NCBI RefSeq assembly: GCF_021343995.1
Contig: NZ_JAJTTE010000020.1
Span: 52,239 to 116,238 of the forward strand
Length of the DNA: 64,000 nt
DNA from: Pseudonocardia terrae
Lineage (GTDB): Bacteria > Actinomycetota > Actinomycetes > Mycobacteriales > Pseudonocardiaceae
Direction of reading: 5' to 3'
The notes under the pieces are model-generated. The model worked only from the letters and a program-made list of their open reading frames with translations, was not told the origin of the DNA and did not search any database. A program made the translations under genes and the position numbers. The number at the start of each line of letters is the position of its first letter. The first letter of the stretch is position 1. Positions 52,120-60,149 of the stretch are shown one piece after another.

Positions 52120-53166
52120 ATGTCACGCTCCGGACGCCGCTCCCTGGTCCGCCTCGCACTGACGGCGGCCGGCGTCGCGCTCTTCGCAGCGCTCCTGCCC
52201 GGGGCGGCCTCGGCCGCCCCGGGTTCCCCGACCATCACCGAGTACCCACTCGGCCTGGGCACCGCCCCCATCGACCTCAAGCCCGGCCCAGACGGCGCCA
52301 TCTATGTGGGCGAGACGGTCGGCAACCGGATCGCCCGAATCGACCCGGTCACGAAGGAGATCGAGAAGTTCCCGCTGCCGCAGCCCGCGTGCATTCCGTA
52401 CGCGATCAATGGCGGCCCCGGCGACGCCGTCTGGTTCACCGCAACCGGCTGCAACAGCATCGGCAGGCTGGACCTGGGCACGAAGAAGATCGAGCTCTTC
52501 CCGATCCCCACGCCGGTGTCCTACCCCGCGGACCTGAAGATCGGCCCCGACGGGGCCTTGTGGTTCACCGAGACGACCGGCAACAAGATCGGCCGGATGG
52601 ACCCCGCGACCCACGCCATCCAGGAGTTCCCGCTGGCCACTCCGGCCGCTCTTCCGCAGGACATCGCTGTGCTCGACGACGGCGGTATCTGGTTCTCGGA
52701 GCAGGGCGCGAACCGCCTGGCCCGCATCGACGCGACGACCCACGAGGTCACCGAGTACCCCTACCCGACCCCCGCGGCCCAGGTGCTCGACATCGACCCG
52801 GGCAAGGACGGGCGCTCGGTGTGGTTCACCGAGATCGCCGGTAACAAGGTGGGTGTATTCGACATCGTCACGAAGACGTTCCGGGAGTTCCCGTTGCCCA
52901 CGCCCGCCGCTGCGCCGACCACCATCTCGGCCGGGCCGGACAACGCCATGTACTTCACCGAGACCGCCGGCGGGAAGATCGGACGCATCGACCTGGCGAC
53001 GTTCGAGGTGACGGAGGCCCAGACCCCGACCCCCGTGTCGACGATCGGCGACATCACGTGCACCAAACCGCCGGGCGACGACTCACAGGACGCCCCGTGT
53101 GCGCCCGACGGATCGGTGTGGTTCGCCGAGATCGCGCACGGCAAGATCGGCGAGCTGCGCCCGTGA
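52120..53166 (+). CDS. Secreted Vgb/SMP-30-like beta-propeller protein
   Basis: 348 residues. A signal peptide of about 32 residues has a basic start, hydrophobic core ALTAAGVALFAALLPG and cleavage at ASA-A. The mature part is six or seven repeats of the type WFTETTGNKIGRMDPATH, the blade pattern of virginiamycin-B-lyase/SMP-30-like propellers. Streptogramin lyase activity cannot be claimed, because lyase catalytic residues are not obvious. It may bind or cleave a lactone outside the cell. ATG 52120 has a weak ribosome site and follows the LLM gene by 29 bases. Confidence 0.75.
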   Translation: MSRSGRRSLVRLALTAAGVALFAALLPGAASAAPGSPTITEYPLGLGTAPIDLKPGPDGAIYVGETVGNRIARIDPVTKEIEKFPLPQPACIPYAINGGPGDAVWFTATGCNSIGRLDLGTKKIELFPIPTPVSYPADLKIGPDGALWFTETTGNKIGRMDPATHAIQEFPLATPAALPQDIAVLDDGGIWFSEQGANRLARIDATTHEVTEYPYPTPAAQVLDIDPGKDGRSVWFTEIAGNKVGVFDIVTKTFREFPLPTPAAAPTTISAGPDNAMYFTETAGGKIGRIDLATFEVTEAQTPTPVSTIGDITCTKPPGDDSQDAPCAPDGSVWFAEIAHGKIGELRP

Positions 53167-53171
53167 CGGCA

Positions 53172-53218
53172 TGGTGCTCCGCCTGCGGCTCAGCCTTGGG
53201 ACCGCAGGCGGAGCACCA
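53172..53218. terminator. 17-bp hairpin overlapping the 3' end of the LuxR gene
   Basis: TGGTGCTCCGCCTGCGG (53172-53188) pairs perfectly with 53202-53218 around a 13-base loop. It begins six bases after the propeller gene stop. The right arm lies inside the last nine codons of the convergent regulator gene, so the regulator's C-terminal sequence is constrained by the terminator. Confidence 0.8.
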
Positions 53219-53942
53219 GTTCGGTCCGGGAGCGACAGCCCGTCTCCGCGAGAATGTGGCTGACGTACTTCTTGACGGTGCCCTCGGTCAGCGAGAGGAC
53301 CCGACCGATCGTCGCGTTGGTGAGACCCTCGCACACGAGGGCGGCGACCTCGCGGTGCCGGGGAGACAGCTTGCTGAGGTCGGGCTGGTCGACGCGGGCC
53401 CCCGGAAGGTGACGACACACCGCGGACAGCTGCTTACCAAGGAGTCGCAGGATCCGCAGGTCGGCCGGACCGACGACGCCGTCCTCACCGAAGACCCCGA
53501 TGAGGGCGTGCTCGCCCGCGGGGCGTATGTAGACGGCGTTCGCGGACGGCAGGCCACGTCGGGCCAGCCAGTTGTCGAGGTACTGCCGGGACTGTTCGGG
53601 CATCCGGTGCAGCTCGTCGACGGACACGGCGTGGGTACGGCCGAGCAGGGCCAACGACTCGGGGAGGGAGAAGACGTCGTACTTGCTCCAGCCGGAGCGG
53701 TACTCGCGGACCAGGGCGCGCATCCGGCCGTTGAGCAGCGGGCTCGGGTCCTCGAAGAGGGTCGCGTACGTCGGGCCCCGGAAGAACGTCGTGTTGCGGT
53801 AGCCCAGCACCGAGCCGAACGCCTCGAGCGTCCGCTCCCGGAAGTCGTCGACGTCCTTCGCCGGGTTCACGTGCTCGAGCACGTCGAACACCCGTGTGTA
53901 GTCCCTGACGGTCAGCTCACCGTCGTCGTTCGCGATCCGCAC
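53190..53942 (-). CDS. LuxR-family transcriptional regulator
   Basis: 250 residues. The N-terminal 180 are a sensor region without a recognised family (VFDVLEHVNPAKDVDDFRER). The C-terminal 60 are a LuxR helix-turn-helix: LSPRHREVAALVCEGLTNAT, then LTEGTVKKYVSHIL. The GTG at 53942 is chosen from AGGTGA five bases upstream and the start of folded sequence; the open frame continues to 54146, but that stretch would overlap the next gene and contain its operator. Likely activator of the flanking catabolic genes through the 17-bp element. Confidence 0.82.
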   Translation of the reverse strand: MRIANDDGELTVRDYTRVFDVLEHVNPAKDVDDFRERTLEAFGSVLGYRNTTFFRGPTYATLFEDPSPLLNGRMRALVREYRSGWSKYDVFSLPESLALLGRTHAVSVDELHRMPEQSRQYLDNWLARRGLPSANAVYIRPAGEHALIGVFGEDGVVGPADLRILRLLGKQLSAVCRHLPGARVDQPDLSKLSPRHREVAALVCEGLTNATIGRVLSLTEGTVKKYVSHILAETGCRSRTELVLRLRSQG

Positions 53943-54044
53943 GCTGATCACCTCGTCGTAACCGCTCGTCGGGCTCCGAGTGTGGCACAACAGCCCATCC
54001 GGCCCGTCGACGTTCCCACGCTGCCACCGCGAGGCGGAGCGCAG

Positions 54045-54061
54045 CAGTCCACTTTCGTTCA
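54045..54061 (-). promoter_or_regulatory. 17-bp shared element, copy 2 (between LuxR and acyl-CoA synthetase)
   Basis: The minus-strand sequence TGAACGAAAGTGGACTG is identical over 17 bases to copy 1 at 50801. It lies 63 bases before the acyl-CoA synthetase start and about 100 bases upstream of the LuxR start. Confidence 0.6.
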
Positions 54062-54123
54062 CTACCGGAGTCCCTCGTGTCCAGTCAGCCTGCGGCCATG
54101 TCACCGACCAGGAGGTCTCGCCG

Positions 54124-55647
54124 ATGAGCACCACCCGATCCAGCACCGTCGACGACGTCCTGCGGCGGAGCGCGCTGAGGTTCCCCCGGCGGGCCGCCCT
54201 CCACTTCGCGGACCGGACGTGGACCTACGCCGATCTCGACGACGCCGTGACCCGCGCTGCCGCCACGCTGTTGGCCCTCGGGCTGCAGAAGGGTGACCGC
54301 GTCGCGACCTACGGCCGCAACTCGGATGCGTACCTGATCGCGTTCCTCGCGGCAGCGCGCGCCGGCCTGGTCCACGTCCCGATCAACTACGCGCTGACCG
54401 GCGACGAGCTGGGCTACCTGCTCGAGCAGTCCGGGAGCCGGCTGGTCCTGGTCGACCCCGCGCTCGCCGACCGGCTCCCGGGCGCGGGCGTCGAGGTCGA
54501 GCAGGTGATGTCGCTGCGGGACGCTCCCGGCTCGCTCCTGACGCAGGCATCGTCCGGCCCCCTACCCGTCCTCGACGTGGACGTCTCCGACACGGATCTC
54601 GTCCAGCTCCTCTACACCTCGGGGACGACCTCTCGCCCCAAGGGCGCGATGATGACCCACCGCGCCCTGGTCCACGAGTACGTCTCCTCTGTGCTGGCGC
54701 TGGAGTGCCACGAGGACGACGACCCGCTGCACCCGATGCCGCTGTACCACTCGGCGGGGATGCACGTGTTCCTCATGCCGTACCTCTCCGTCGGCGCGAC
54801 GAACCGGCTCCTGGAGACCCCGGACATCCCCGAGGTGCTGCGTCGCATCGAGGAGGACCGGCTCGGTGCCGTCTTCCTCGCGCCGACGGTCTGGGTGCCG
54901 CTCTCCCAGCACCCGGACCTGGCGACCCGGGACCTGTCCTCCCTGCGCAAGGCGTTCTACGGGGCGTCGATCATGCCTGGGCCGGTGTTGGAGCGGCTGC
55001 AGGAGCGGCTTCCGGAGCTGGGCATCTACAACTGCTTCGGCCAGTCGGAGATCGGCCCGCTCGCCACGGTGCTGGGCCCTGCCGAGCACAAGGACCGGCC
55101 GGAGTCGTGTGGCCGTTCGGTGCTGTTCGTCGAGATCCGGGTCGTGGACGAGACCGGCAATGACGTCGAGACGGGCGGCACCGGTGAGGTCATCTATCGC
55201 TCCCCCCAGCTCTGCGAGGGCTACTGGGAGAAGCCCGAGGCCACCGCGGAGGCCTTCCGCGACGGGTGGTTCCACTCGGGCGACCTGGTGCGCATCGACG
55301 ACGAGGGCTACATCACCGTCGTCGACCGAATCAAGGACGTGATCAACACCGGCGGCGTGCTCGTGGCGTCCCGCGAGGTCGAGGACGCCCTCTACACACA
55401 CCCGGCCGTGGCCGAGGTCGCCGTGATCGGGACCCCCGACGACCGGTGGATCGAGGCCGTCACCGCGTTCGTCGTGCTGAAGGAGCCGGCGACGGAGGCG
55501 GACCTGATCGCCTATGCCAAGGGCAGGCTCGCCGGGTACAAGGTGCCCAAGCACGTGCACCTCGTCGACGCGCTTCCCCGTAACGCGTCCGGGAAGCTGC
55601 TCAAGCGTGTGCTGCGGGACGAGGTCCCGCAGGGCACGCCCGCGTGA
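54124..55647 (+). CDS. Acyl-CoA synthetase (FadD-type, ANL family)
   Basis: 507-residue ANL enzyme: AMP-binding LLYTSGTTSRPKGAMMTH, NCFGQSEIGPLAT, FHSGDLVRIDDEGYITVVDR and the C-terminal catalytic Lys in PRNASGKLLKRVL. The ATG at 54124 has GGAGGT seven bases upstream. First gene of a plus-strand operon with the VOC protein and flavin reductase; carries the shared 17-bp element in its upstream region. It should activate the acid end-product of the pathway. Confidence 0.9.
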   Translation: MSTTRSSTVDDVLRRSALRFPRRAALHFADRTWTYADLDDAVTRAAATLLALGLQKGDRVATYGRNSDAYLIAFLAAARAGLVHVPINYALTGDELGYLLEQSGSRLVLVDPALADRLPGAGVEVEQVMSLRDAPGSLLTQASSGPLPVLDVDVSDTDLVQLLYTSGTTSRPKGAMMTHRALVHEYVSSVLALECHEDDDPLHPMPLYHSAGMHVFLMPYLSVGATNRLLETPDIPEVLRRIEEDRLGAVFLAPTVWVPLSQHPDLATRDLSSLRKAFYGASIMPGPVLERLQERLPELGIYNCFGQSEIGPLATVLGPAEHKDRPESCGRSVLFVEIRVVDETGNDVETGGTGEVIYRSPQLCEGYWEKPEATAEAFRDGWFHSGDLVRIDDEGYITVVDRIKDVINTGGVLVASREVEDALYTHPAVAEVAVIGTPDDRWIEAVTAFVVLKEPATEADLIAYAKGRLAGYKVPKHVHLVDALPRNASGKLLKRVLRDEVPQGTPA

Positions 55648-55660
55648 GAGGACGAGAACG

Positions 55661-56023
55661 GTGACCGTACCCACCACCCCGCCCGCGAGGGTCGGGAACG
55701 TGCAGTACCCGGTCGCCGACGTCGCTGCGGCGACCGACTTCTACCGGATGGCGTTCGGGTTCAGTCCCCGCTTCGTCGACGGCAGCCGCTACGCGGTGCT
55801 GGAGACCGGCGGGGTCGCCCTGGCCCTGGCCGGCGCCGAGGAGGACGTGACCGGCGGCCGCGTCGCCGCGTCGTGCAAGGTGCCCGAGGTCGCCGTCGCG
55901 GTCCGTGCTGTCGTCGTCGCCGGGGGCTCGGTGCTCCAGGACATCCAGCAGGGACCGCACGAACTGCGCGCCGTCGTCGCCGATCCGTGGGGCAATGCCG
56001 TCGTCGTGTACGGGCCGAACTGA
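55661..56023 (+). CDS. VOC/glyoxalase-fold protein
   Basis: 120 residues with the vicinal-oxygen-chelate pattern: VQYPVADVAAATDFYRMAFG, the middle strand RYAVLETGGVALALAG and the closing VVADPWGNAVVVYGPN. Members include lyases, isomerases and dioxygenases, and the actual role is not evident. GTG at 55661, 13 bases after the synthetase gene. Confidence 0.72.
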   Translation: MTVPTTPPARVGNVQYPVADVAAATDFYRMAFGFSPRFVDGSRYAVLETGGVALALAGAEEDVTGGRVAASCKVPEVAVAVRAVVVAGGSVLQDIQQGPHELRAVVADPWGNAVVVYGPN

Positions 56024-56032
56024 GGAGGCGGA

Positions 56033-56542
56033 GTGCTCGAGCTCGAGGAGTGGGACCGGGATCCCGCCGCACTGCGCCGCACCTTCGCGTGCTTCCCCTC
56101 CGGTGTCGTCGCAGTGTGCGCGGCGGTCGACGGTGCCCCGGTGGGCATGGCCGTCAGCTCGTTCACGTCGGTATCCGTCGACCCGCCGATGGTGTCGGTG
56201 TGTGTCCAGACGATCTCGACGACGTGGCCGACGCTGTGCCTGCGCCCCCGGCTCGGGATCAGTGTTCTCGCCGAGGGCCACGACGAGGCCTGCCGGAACC
56301 TCTCCCGCAAGGCCGGCGACCGCTTCGCCGGGATCGAGTGGGAACAGACGGCGGATGGAGCCGTGTTCGTCCACGGAGCGACGGCCTGGCTGGACTGCAG
56401 CGTCGACGGTGTGGTTCCCGCCGGTGACCACACCATCGTGCTGCTGGAGATCCGCGGCCTGCGGGCCTCGCCCGACGTCGCACCGCTGGTGTTCCACGGC
56501 AGTAGGTTCCACGCGCTGACCGGACTCGCGCCGGCCTCCTGA
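56033..56542 (+). CDS. Flavin reductase (HpaC-like)
   Basis: 169-residue flavin-reductase-domain protein: LRRTFACFPSGVVAVCAAVD, GMAVSSFTSVSVDPPMVSVC and HTIVLLEIRGL are typical of NAD(P)H:flavin reductases that feed two-component monooxygenases. It probably supplies reduced flavin to the LLM monooxygenase at 50927. The GTG at 56033 has GAGGAGG upstream, nine bases after the VOC gene. Confidence 0.85.
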   Translation: MLELEEWDRDPAALRRTFACFPSGVVAVCAAVDGAPVGMAVSSFTSVSVDPPMVSVCVQTISTTWPTLCLRPRLGISVLAEGHDEACRNLSRKAGDRFAGIEWEQTADGAVFVHGATAWLDCSVDGVVPAGDHTIVLLEIRGLRASPDVAPLVFHGSRFHALTGLAPAS

Positions 56543-56570
56543 CCGTCGCGCGTCCACAAAGGTGAAGCTC

Positions 56571-56601
56571 GGTCCGGGCGCCCCGTCGGGGTGCCCGGAC
56601 C
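56571..56601. terminator. Bidirectional terminator between convergent genes
   Basis: GGTCCGGGCGCCCC (56571-56584) pairs with GGGGTGCCCGGACC (56588-56601) around GTC, 14 base pairs with one G-T. It lies between the flavin reductase and the convergent SDR. Confidence 0.82.
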
Positions 56602-56607
56602 GAAGTG

Positions 56608-57366
56608 TCAACGCGCGGCCATGCGGATGGCGCCGTCCATGCGGATGGTTTCGCCGTTGAGGTAGTCGTGCTCGGCGATCATGGTGACGAGGCGGGCGTA
56701 CTCGGTGGGGTCGGCGAGGCGCTGCGGGAAGGTCACGGACTTGGCGAGGCTGGTCTGAACGTCCTCGGGCAGGCCCGCGAGCATCGGGGTCTGCACGATG
56801 CCGGGGGCGATCGTCACCACGCGGATGCCGTACTGGGCCAGGTCACGGGCGGCGGTGATCGTCATACCCGCGACGCCGGACTTCGAGGCGGTGTAGGCGA
56901 TCTGGCCGATCTGGCCCTCGAACGCGGCGACGGAGGCGGTGTTGACCACGACGCCGCGCTGGCCGTGCTCGTCCGGCTCGGTCGTGGCGATCTTCTCGGC
57001 GGCCAGGCGCATGACGTTGAACGTGCCGAGCAGGTTGACCTTGAGCACCGTGTGGAACAGGTCGAGGTCGTGCACGCCCTTCTTCGACAGGATCCGGGCC
57101 GACGGGGCGATGCCCGCACAGCTCACGACCAGTCGCAGGGGCTCGGGGCCCTCGCCGGCGCGGTCGACCGCGTCCCGGACCGACTGCTCGTCGGTGACGT
57201 CGGCGGGGAGCAGGGTGACACCGTCGGGCGCCTGGGCGGCGGCGACAGCCTTCTCCAGGTCGAGGCCGTAGACCGAGACACCCTGCTTGGCCAGGTGGGC
57301 CGCGGTGGCGGCGCCGAGGCCGGACGCCGCTCCGGTGACGAGCGCGGAGATGCCGTTGAGCTGCAT
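56608..57366 (-). CDS. 3-hydroxyacyl-CoA dehydrogenase-type SDR (HSD17B10-like)
   Basis: 252-residue SDR: ALVTGAASGLGAATAAHLAK, NTASVAAFEGQIGQIAYTAS with YTASK, GIRVVTIAPGIVQTPML and YLNGETIRMDGAIRM. These segments match type II 3-hydroxyacyl-CoA dehydrogenases, which act in beta-oxidation and on steroids. The ATG at 57366 follows AAGGAG. Operon with the acyl-CoA dehydrogenase 23 bases upstream. Confidence 0.88.
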   Translation of the reverse strand: MQLNGISALVTGAASGLGAATAAHLAKQGVSVYGLDLEKAVAAAQAPDGVTLLPADVTDEQSVRDAVDRAGEGPEPLRLVVSCAGIAPSARILSKKGVHDLDLFHTVLKVNLLGTFNVMRLAAEKIATTEPDEHGQRGVVVNTASVAAFEGQIGQIAYTASKSGVAGMTITAARDLAQYGIRVVTIAPGIVQTPMLAGLPEDVQTSLAKSVTFPQRLADPTEYARLVTMIAEHDYLNGETIRMDGAIRMAAR

Positions 57367-57389
57367 GAAAGGCTCCTTGTCGGGGAGGG

Positions 57390-58529
57390 TCAGCGCGCGA
57401 GGCCGCGGCTGATGACGAGTCGCTGGATCTGGTTGGTCCCCTCGAAGATCTGCATGATCTTCGCCTCGCGCATGTAGCGCTCGACGGGGAAGTCGCGGGT
57501 GTAGCCGTAGCCGCCGAGGACCTGCACGGCGTCGGTGGTGACCTTCATGGCGGCGTCGGTGGCGACGAGCTTGGCCACGCTGGCCTGCCGGCCGTAGGGG
57601 CGGCCGAGGTCGCGGCGGCGGGCGGCGTCGAGGTAGGTGGCGCGGGCGGAATCGACCGCGGCAGCCATATCAGCCAACAGGAAGCCCAGGCCCTGGTGGT
57701 CGACGATCTTCTTGCCGAAGGTTGTGCGCTCGTTGGCGTAGTCGACCGCGGCGTCGAGCGCGGCCTGGGCCAGTCCGGTGGCGCACGCGGCGATGCCGAG
57801 GCGCCCGGAGTCCAGGGCGCTGAACGCGATCTGTAGACCCTGGCCCTCGGCGCCGAGGAGGCGGTCGCTGTCGAGCAGGGCGCCGTCCCAGTTGGCCGTG
57901 GTGGTGGGGATGGCGTGCAGGCCCATCTTCTCCTCGGGCCTGCCGAACGACAGGCCCTCGGCCCGACCCGGGGCGAGCAGGCAGGAGATGCCGCGGCTGC
58001 CCTCGCCGGTGCGCACGAACAGCGAGTAGAAGTCGGCGCGGCCGCCGTGGGTGATCCACGCCTTGGTGCCGGTGACCCGGTACCCGCCCTCCTCCTTGAC
58101 CGCCTTGCAGGCGAGCGCGGCGGCGTCAGAACCTGCCTGCGGCTCGGAGAGGCTGTACCCACCGATCCGCTCCCCCGCGAGCATGTCGGGCAGCCAGCTC
58201 TGCTTCTGCTCGGCGGTGCCGTAGGTCGCGATGGGGAAGCAGGCCAGACCGTGCACGCTGGTGGCTACGGCGACCGCGGCCCAGCGGGCGGCGAGTTCCT
58301 CGAGAACCTGCAGATAGACCTCGTACGGCTGGGCGCCGCCGCCGAACTCCTCCGGATAGGGCAGGCCCAGCAGCCCGGCCGCGCCCAGGGTCGCAAACAG
58401 CCCCTCGGGGTAGGTCTCGGCCTTCTCGTGCTCGTCGACACGGGTGGCGAGCTCCTTGTCGGCGAGGTCACGGGTCAGCGCGAGCAGGTCCTCGGCCTCC
58501 TGGTTGGGCAGGAGTCGGTCGACGGTCAC
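57390..58529 (-). CDS. Acyl-CoA dehydrogenase
   Basis: 379 residues: GGYSLSEPQAGSDAAALA, GYRVTGTKAWITHGG, ERTTFGKKIVDHQGLGFLLA, VLGGYGYTRDFPVERYMREA (with RDFPVERYMREAKI) and IFEGTNQIQRLVISRGL. Closely follows the short/medium-chain acyl-CoA dehydrogenase pattern. GTG at 58529 after GGAGAG. Divergent from the TetR gene, which probably represses it. Confidence 0.92.
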   Translation of the reverse strand: MTVDRLLPNQEAEDLLALTRDLADKELATRVDEHEKAETYPEGLFATLGAAGLLGLPYPEEFGGGAQPYEVYLQVLEELAARWAAVAVATSVHGLACFPIATYGTAEQKQSWLPDMLAGERIGGYSLSEPQAGSDAAALACKAVKEEGGYRVTGTKAWITHGGRADFYSLFVRTGEGSRGISCLLAPGRAEGLSFGRPEEKMGLHAIPTTTANWDGALLDSDRLLGAEGQGLQIAFSALDSGRLGIAACATGLAQAALDAAVDYANERTTFGKKIVDHQGLGFLLADMAAAVDSARATYLDAARRRDLGRPYGRQASVAKLVATDAAMKVTTDAVQVLGGYGYTRDFPVERYMREAKIMQIFEGTNQIQRLVISRGLAR

Positions 58530-58542
58530 GGTGCTCTCCGTT

Positions 58543-58582
58543 CGGTACGCACATCGGTACGATCGTCTCTACGAGAGTACCG
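58543..58582. promoter_or_regulatory. CGGTAC operator cluster between acyl-CoA dehydrogenase and TetR
   Basis: CGGTAC at 58543-58548 and 58555-58560 and the reverse complement GTACCG at 58577-58582 lie in the 80-bp divergent region. The inner pair spans 28 bp, a size seen for TetR-type operators. Confidence 0.5.
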
Positions 58583-58609
58583 TTAAATGATGCGTGCGAG
58601 ACTGCGGGA

Positions 58610-59185
58610 GTGACCGGCACCCCTGTCCGCCGCGGCAAGACCCGCCGCGCGGAGCTCGAGGACGGGGTGCTAGCCCTGATCCTGGAGGAAGGGTTCGCCC
58701 ACCTCACCCTGGACGACTTCGCGGCCCGGCTGCACTGCTCGAAGCGCACTCTCTACACGTTGGCGCGCAGCCGGGAGCAGCTGGTCCGGGCCGCCGTCGT
58801 CCGGTTCTTCCGGGACGCCACCGCGCGCGTCGAGGCCGCCGTGACGGAGGACGCGCCGATCCGTAGCTACCTCGAGGCCGTCGCGGCGGAGCTGGCCGCG
58901 GCGAGCCCGGCCTTCTTCGACGACGTGGCGTCCTTCCCGCCCGCCGCCGAGGTCTACGGCCACAACACCCGGGCGGCCGCGCGACGGATCGGCGAGCTCA
59001 TCGAGCAGGGCGCCGCCGACGGCACCTTCCGTCGGGTGAACGCAGGCTTCGTCGCCGACCTCGTCGCCGCCCAGATGGTCCGCATCCAGCAGCGCGAGGT
59101 CGCCACGGCAACGGGATTGTCGGACAGCCAGGCGTACGCGGAGCTCGCGTCGCTGGTCACGGCGGGTCTCGTTCGTCGGACCTGA
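58610..59185 (+). CDS. TetR-family transcriptional regulator
   Basis: 191 residues. N-terminal TetR helix-turn-helix: LILEEGFAHLTLDDFAARLH, then CSKRTLYTLARSREQLVRAA. The helical ligand-binding domain fills the rest. The GTG at 58610 is the first start with a ribosome-site-like GCGGGAG. Divergent from the acyl-CoA dehydrogenase/SDR operon and likely its repressor, responding to an acyl-CoA or the substrate. Confidence 0.88.
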   Translation: MTGTPVRRGKTRRAELEDGVLALILEEGFAHLTLDDFAARLHCSKRTLYTLARSREQLVRAAVVRFFRDATARVEAAVTEDAPIRSYLEAVAAELAAASPAFFDDVASFPPAAEVYGHNTRAAARRIGELIEQGAADGTFRRVNAGFVADLVAAQMVRIQQREVATATGLSDSQAYAELASLVTAGLVRRT

Positions 59186-59190
59186 CCGGA

Positions 59191-59208
59191 GTCTCCCGAC
59201 CGGGGGAC
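59191..59208 (+). terminator. Weak hairpin after the TetR gene
   Basis: GTCTCCC (59191-59197) pairs with GGGGGAC (59202-59208) with one G-T and a four-base loop. Short but directly after the TetR stop. Confidence 0.35.
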
Positions 59209-59372
59209 ACCGCTCGTCCGAACTGGAGGTGCATACCTATCTCGGCGCGCGGCACGAGATCCTTAACGAGACCAACCGCGACGAGATCGAGGCCGATCTC
59301 GTGCATCGGCTCGACCGAGTGGCCCCGCTGCGTGGGGGCGGGAGTAGCCGTTCACTCGAACTAGGTATGCGT

Positions 59373-59386
59373 CTCCCCCTTGAGGG
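59373..59386 (-). promoter_or_regulatory. CCCTCAAGGGGGAG motif, copy 2
   Basis: The minus strand at 59386-59373 reads CCCTCAAGGGGGAG, identical to 9139-9152 upstream of the mce operon. In both places ATAC occurs a few bases further on (GGGTATAC / ACGCATAC). The surrounding 59186-59506 stretch has no convincing gene; a 64-codon frame at 59229-59423 runs through it without recognisable content. Confidence 0.35.
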
Positions 59387-59506
59387 AGGAGGCACGGTGT
59401 GGCCAGGTTTCTACGCTCAGTGAATGCGGCCGGGGTACCCCGCGCAGGGGTGCCCCGGCTTGCTGTCTCGACGCCGGTGTCGTGCGCAGTAGAGAAGGGT
59501 GCTCCT

Positions 59507-60130
59507 ATGTTGACTGTCGCTCCCCAGCGCTATCGGGCCGACGTGCTGCGCGCTTTATGCGTCGCCGGCCCGAGCGCCGTCGAGGCGGTGGCGCGCCGGT
59601 CCGGCATCAAGACCGGCATCGTCCACGGCGAGCTCCTCGCCGCGGAGGCGGTAGGTCTCGTCGTCCACTGCCCTGCTACCGGCCGCTGGTCCTCGTCGGC
59701 TGCGGGACGCGTGATGACTAAGCGGCTGGTCTCGGGGGAGGTCGACCCCGGCGCTCGCACCGGGCTGGGAAGCCTCGCCCGCCGTCTGGCCGATCTCGAC
59801 CGTGAGGTCGCGGTCCTGATGTCGCGATGGTTCCTCCGCGAAGGCGAGACGGATGGCGAGCACGGAACTGTCACGATCAACGACCACACGGACCCAATCC
59901 ACGATGCCGCGGTTCTCGAGGAGGTCAGCCGGTCTCATCCCGACCGGATCTCCGCGATTTACGCGGCGGTGGTCATCGTCCCGAGGTTGGAGCGCTACGC
60001 CGGGCGCCTGGCCGACGCCTGGCGCCGCGTCAGGCTCGGCGACCACGCCGCGCTCGGGGACCCGGACTGCGACCCCTACTTCGACGTCTGGGCAGAGTTC
60101 CTCCGCGACGTCCACACCCTCGCCCACTGA
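59507..60130 (+). CDS. Winged-helix-like protein of unknown function
   Basis: 207 residues. The first 75 look like a winged helix: RYRADVLRALCVAGPSAVEA, then LLAAEAVGLVVHCPATGRWS. The remainder is helical (LRRLADLDREVAVLMSRWFL-like; DPYFDVWAEFLRDVHTLAH). The family is not recognised. The ATG at 59507 has GAAGGG eight bases upstream; the frame extends to 59399 without a signal. Possibly a regulator. It ends in a perfect 11-bp hairpin at its stop codon. Confidence 0.6.
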   Translation: MLTVAPQRYRADVLRALCVAGPSAVEAVARRSGIKTGIVHGELLAAEAVGLVVHCPATGRWSSSAAGRVMTKRLVSGEVDPGARTGLGSLARRLADLDREVAVLMSRWFLREGETDGEHGTVTINDHTDPIHDAAVLEEVSRSHPDRISAIYAAVVIVPRLERYAGRLADAWRRVRLGDHAALGDPDCDPYFDVWAEFLRDVHTLAH

Positions 60131-60144
60131 TTGGGGCGAGGGTG
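60115..60144 (+). terminator. 11-bp perfect hairpin over the stop codon
   Basis: CACCCTCGCCC (60115-60125) pairs exactly with GGGCGAGGGTG (60134-60144) around an eight-base loop. The stem includes the last codons of the winged-helix-like gene. Confidence 0.75.
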
Positions 60145-60149
60145 AGGTG

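Noticed and set aside
52120..53166. Virginiamycin B lyase (vgb) resistance gene
   Set aside because: Propeller repeats match the family, but the protein is secreted and the lyase catalytic residues could not be identified.
59229..59423. 64-codon ORF between the TetR and winged-helix-like genes
   Set aside because: No family, no ribosome site and no clear codon bias; it may be a decayed fragment but this cannot be supported.
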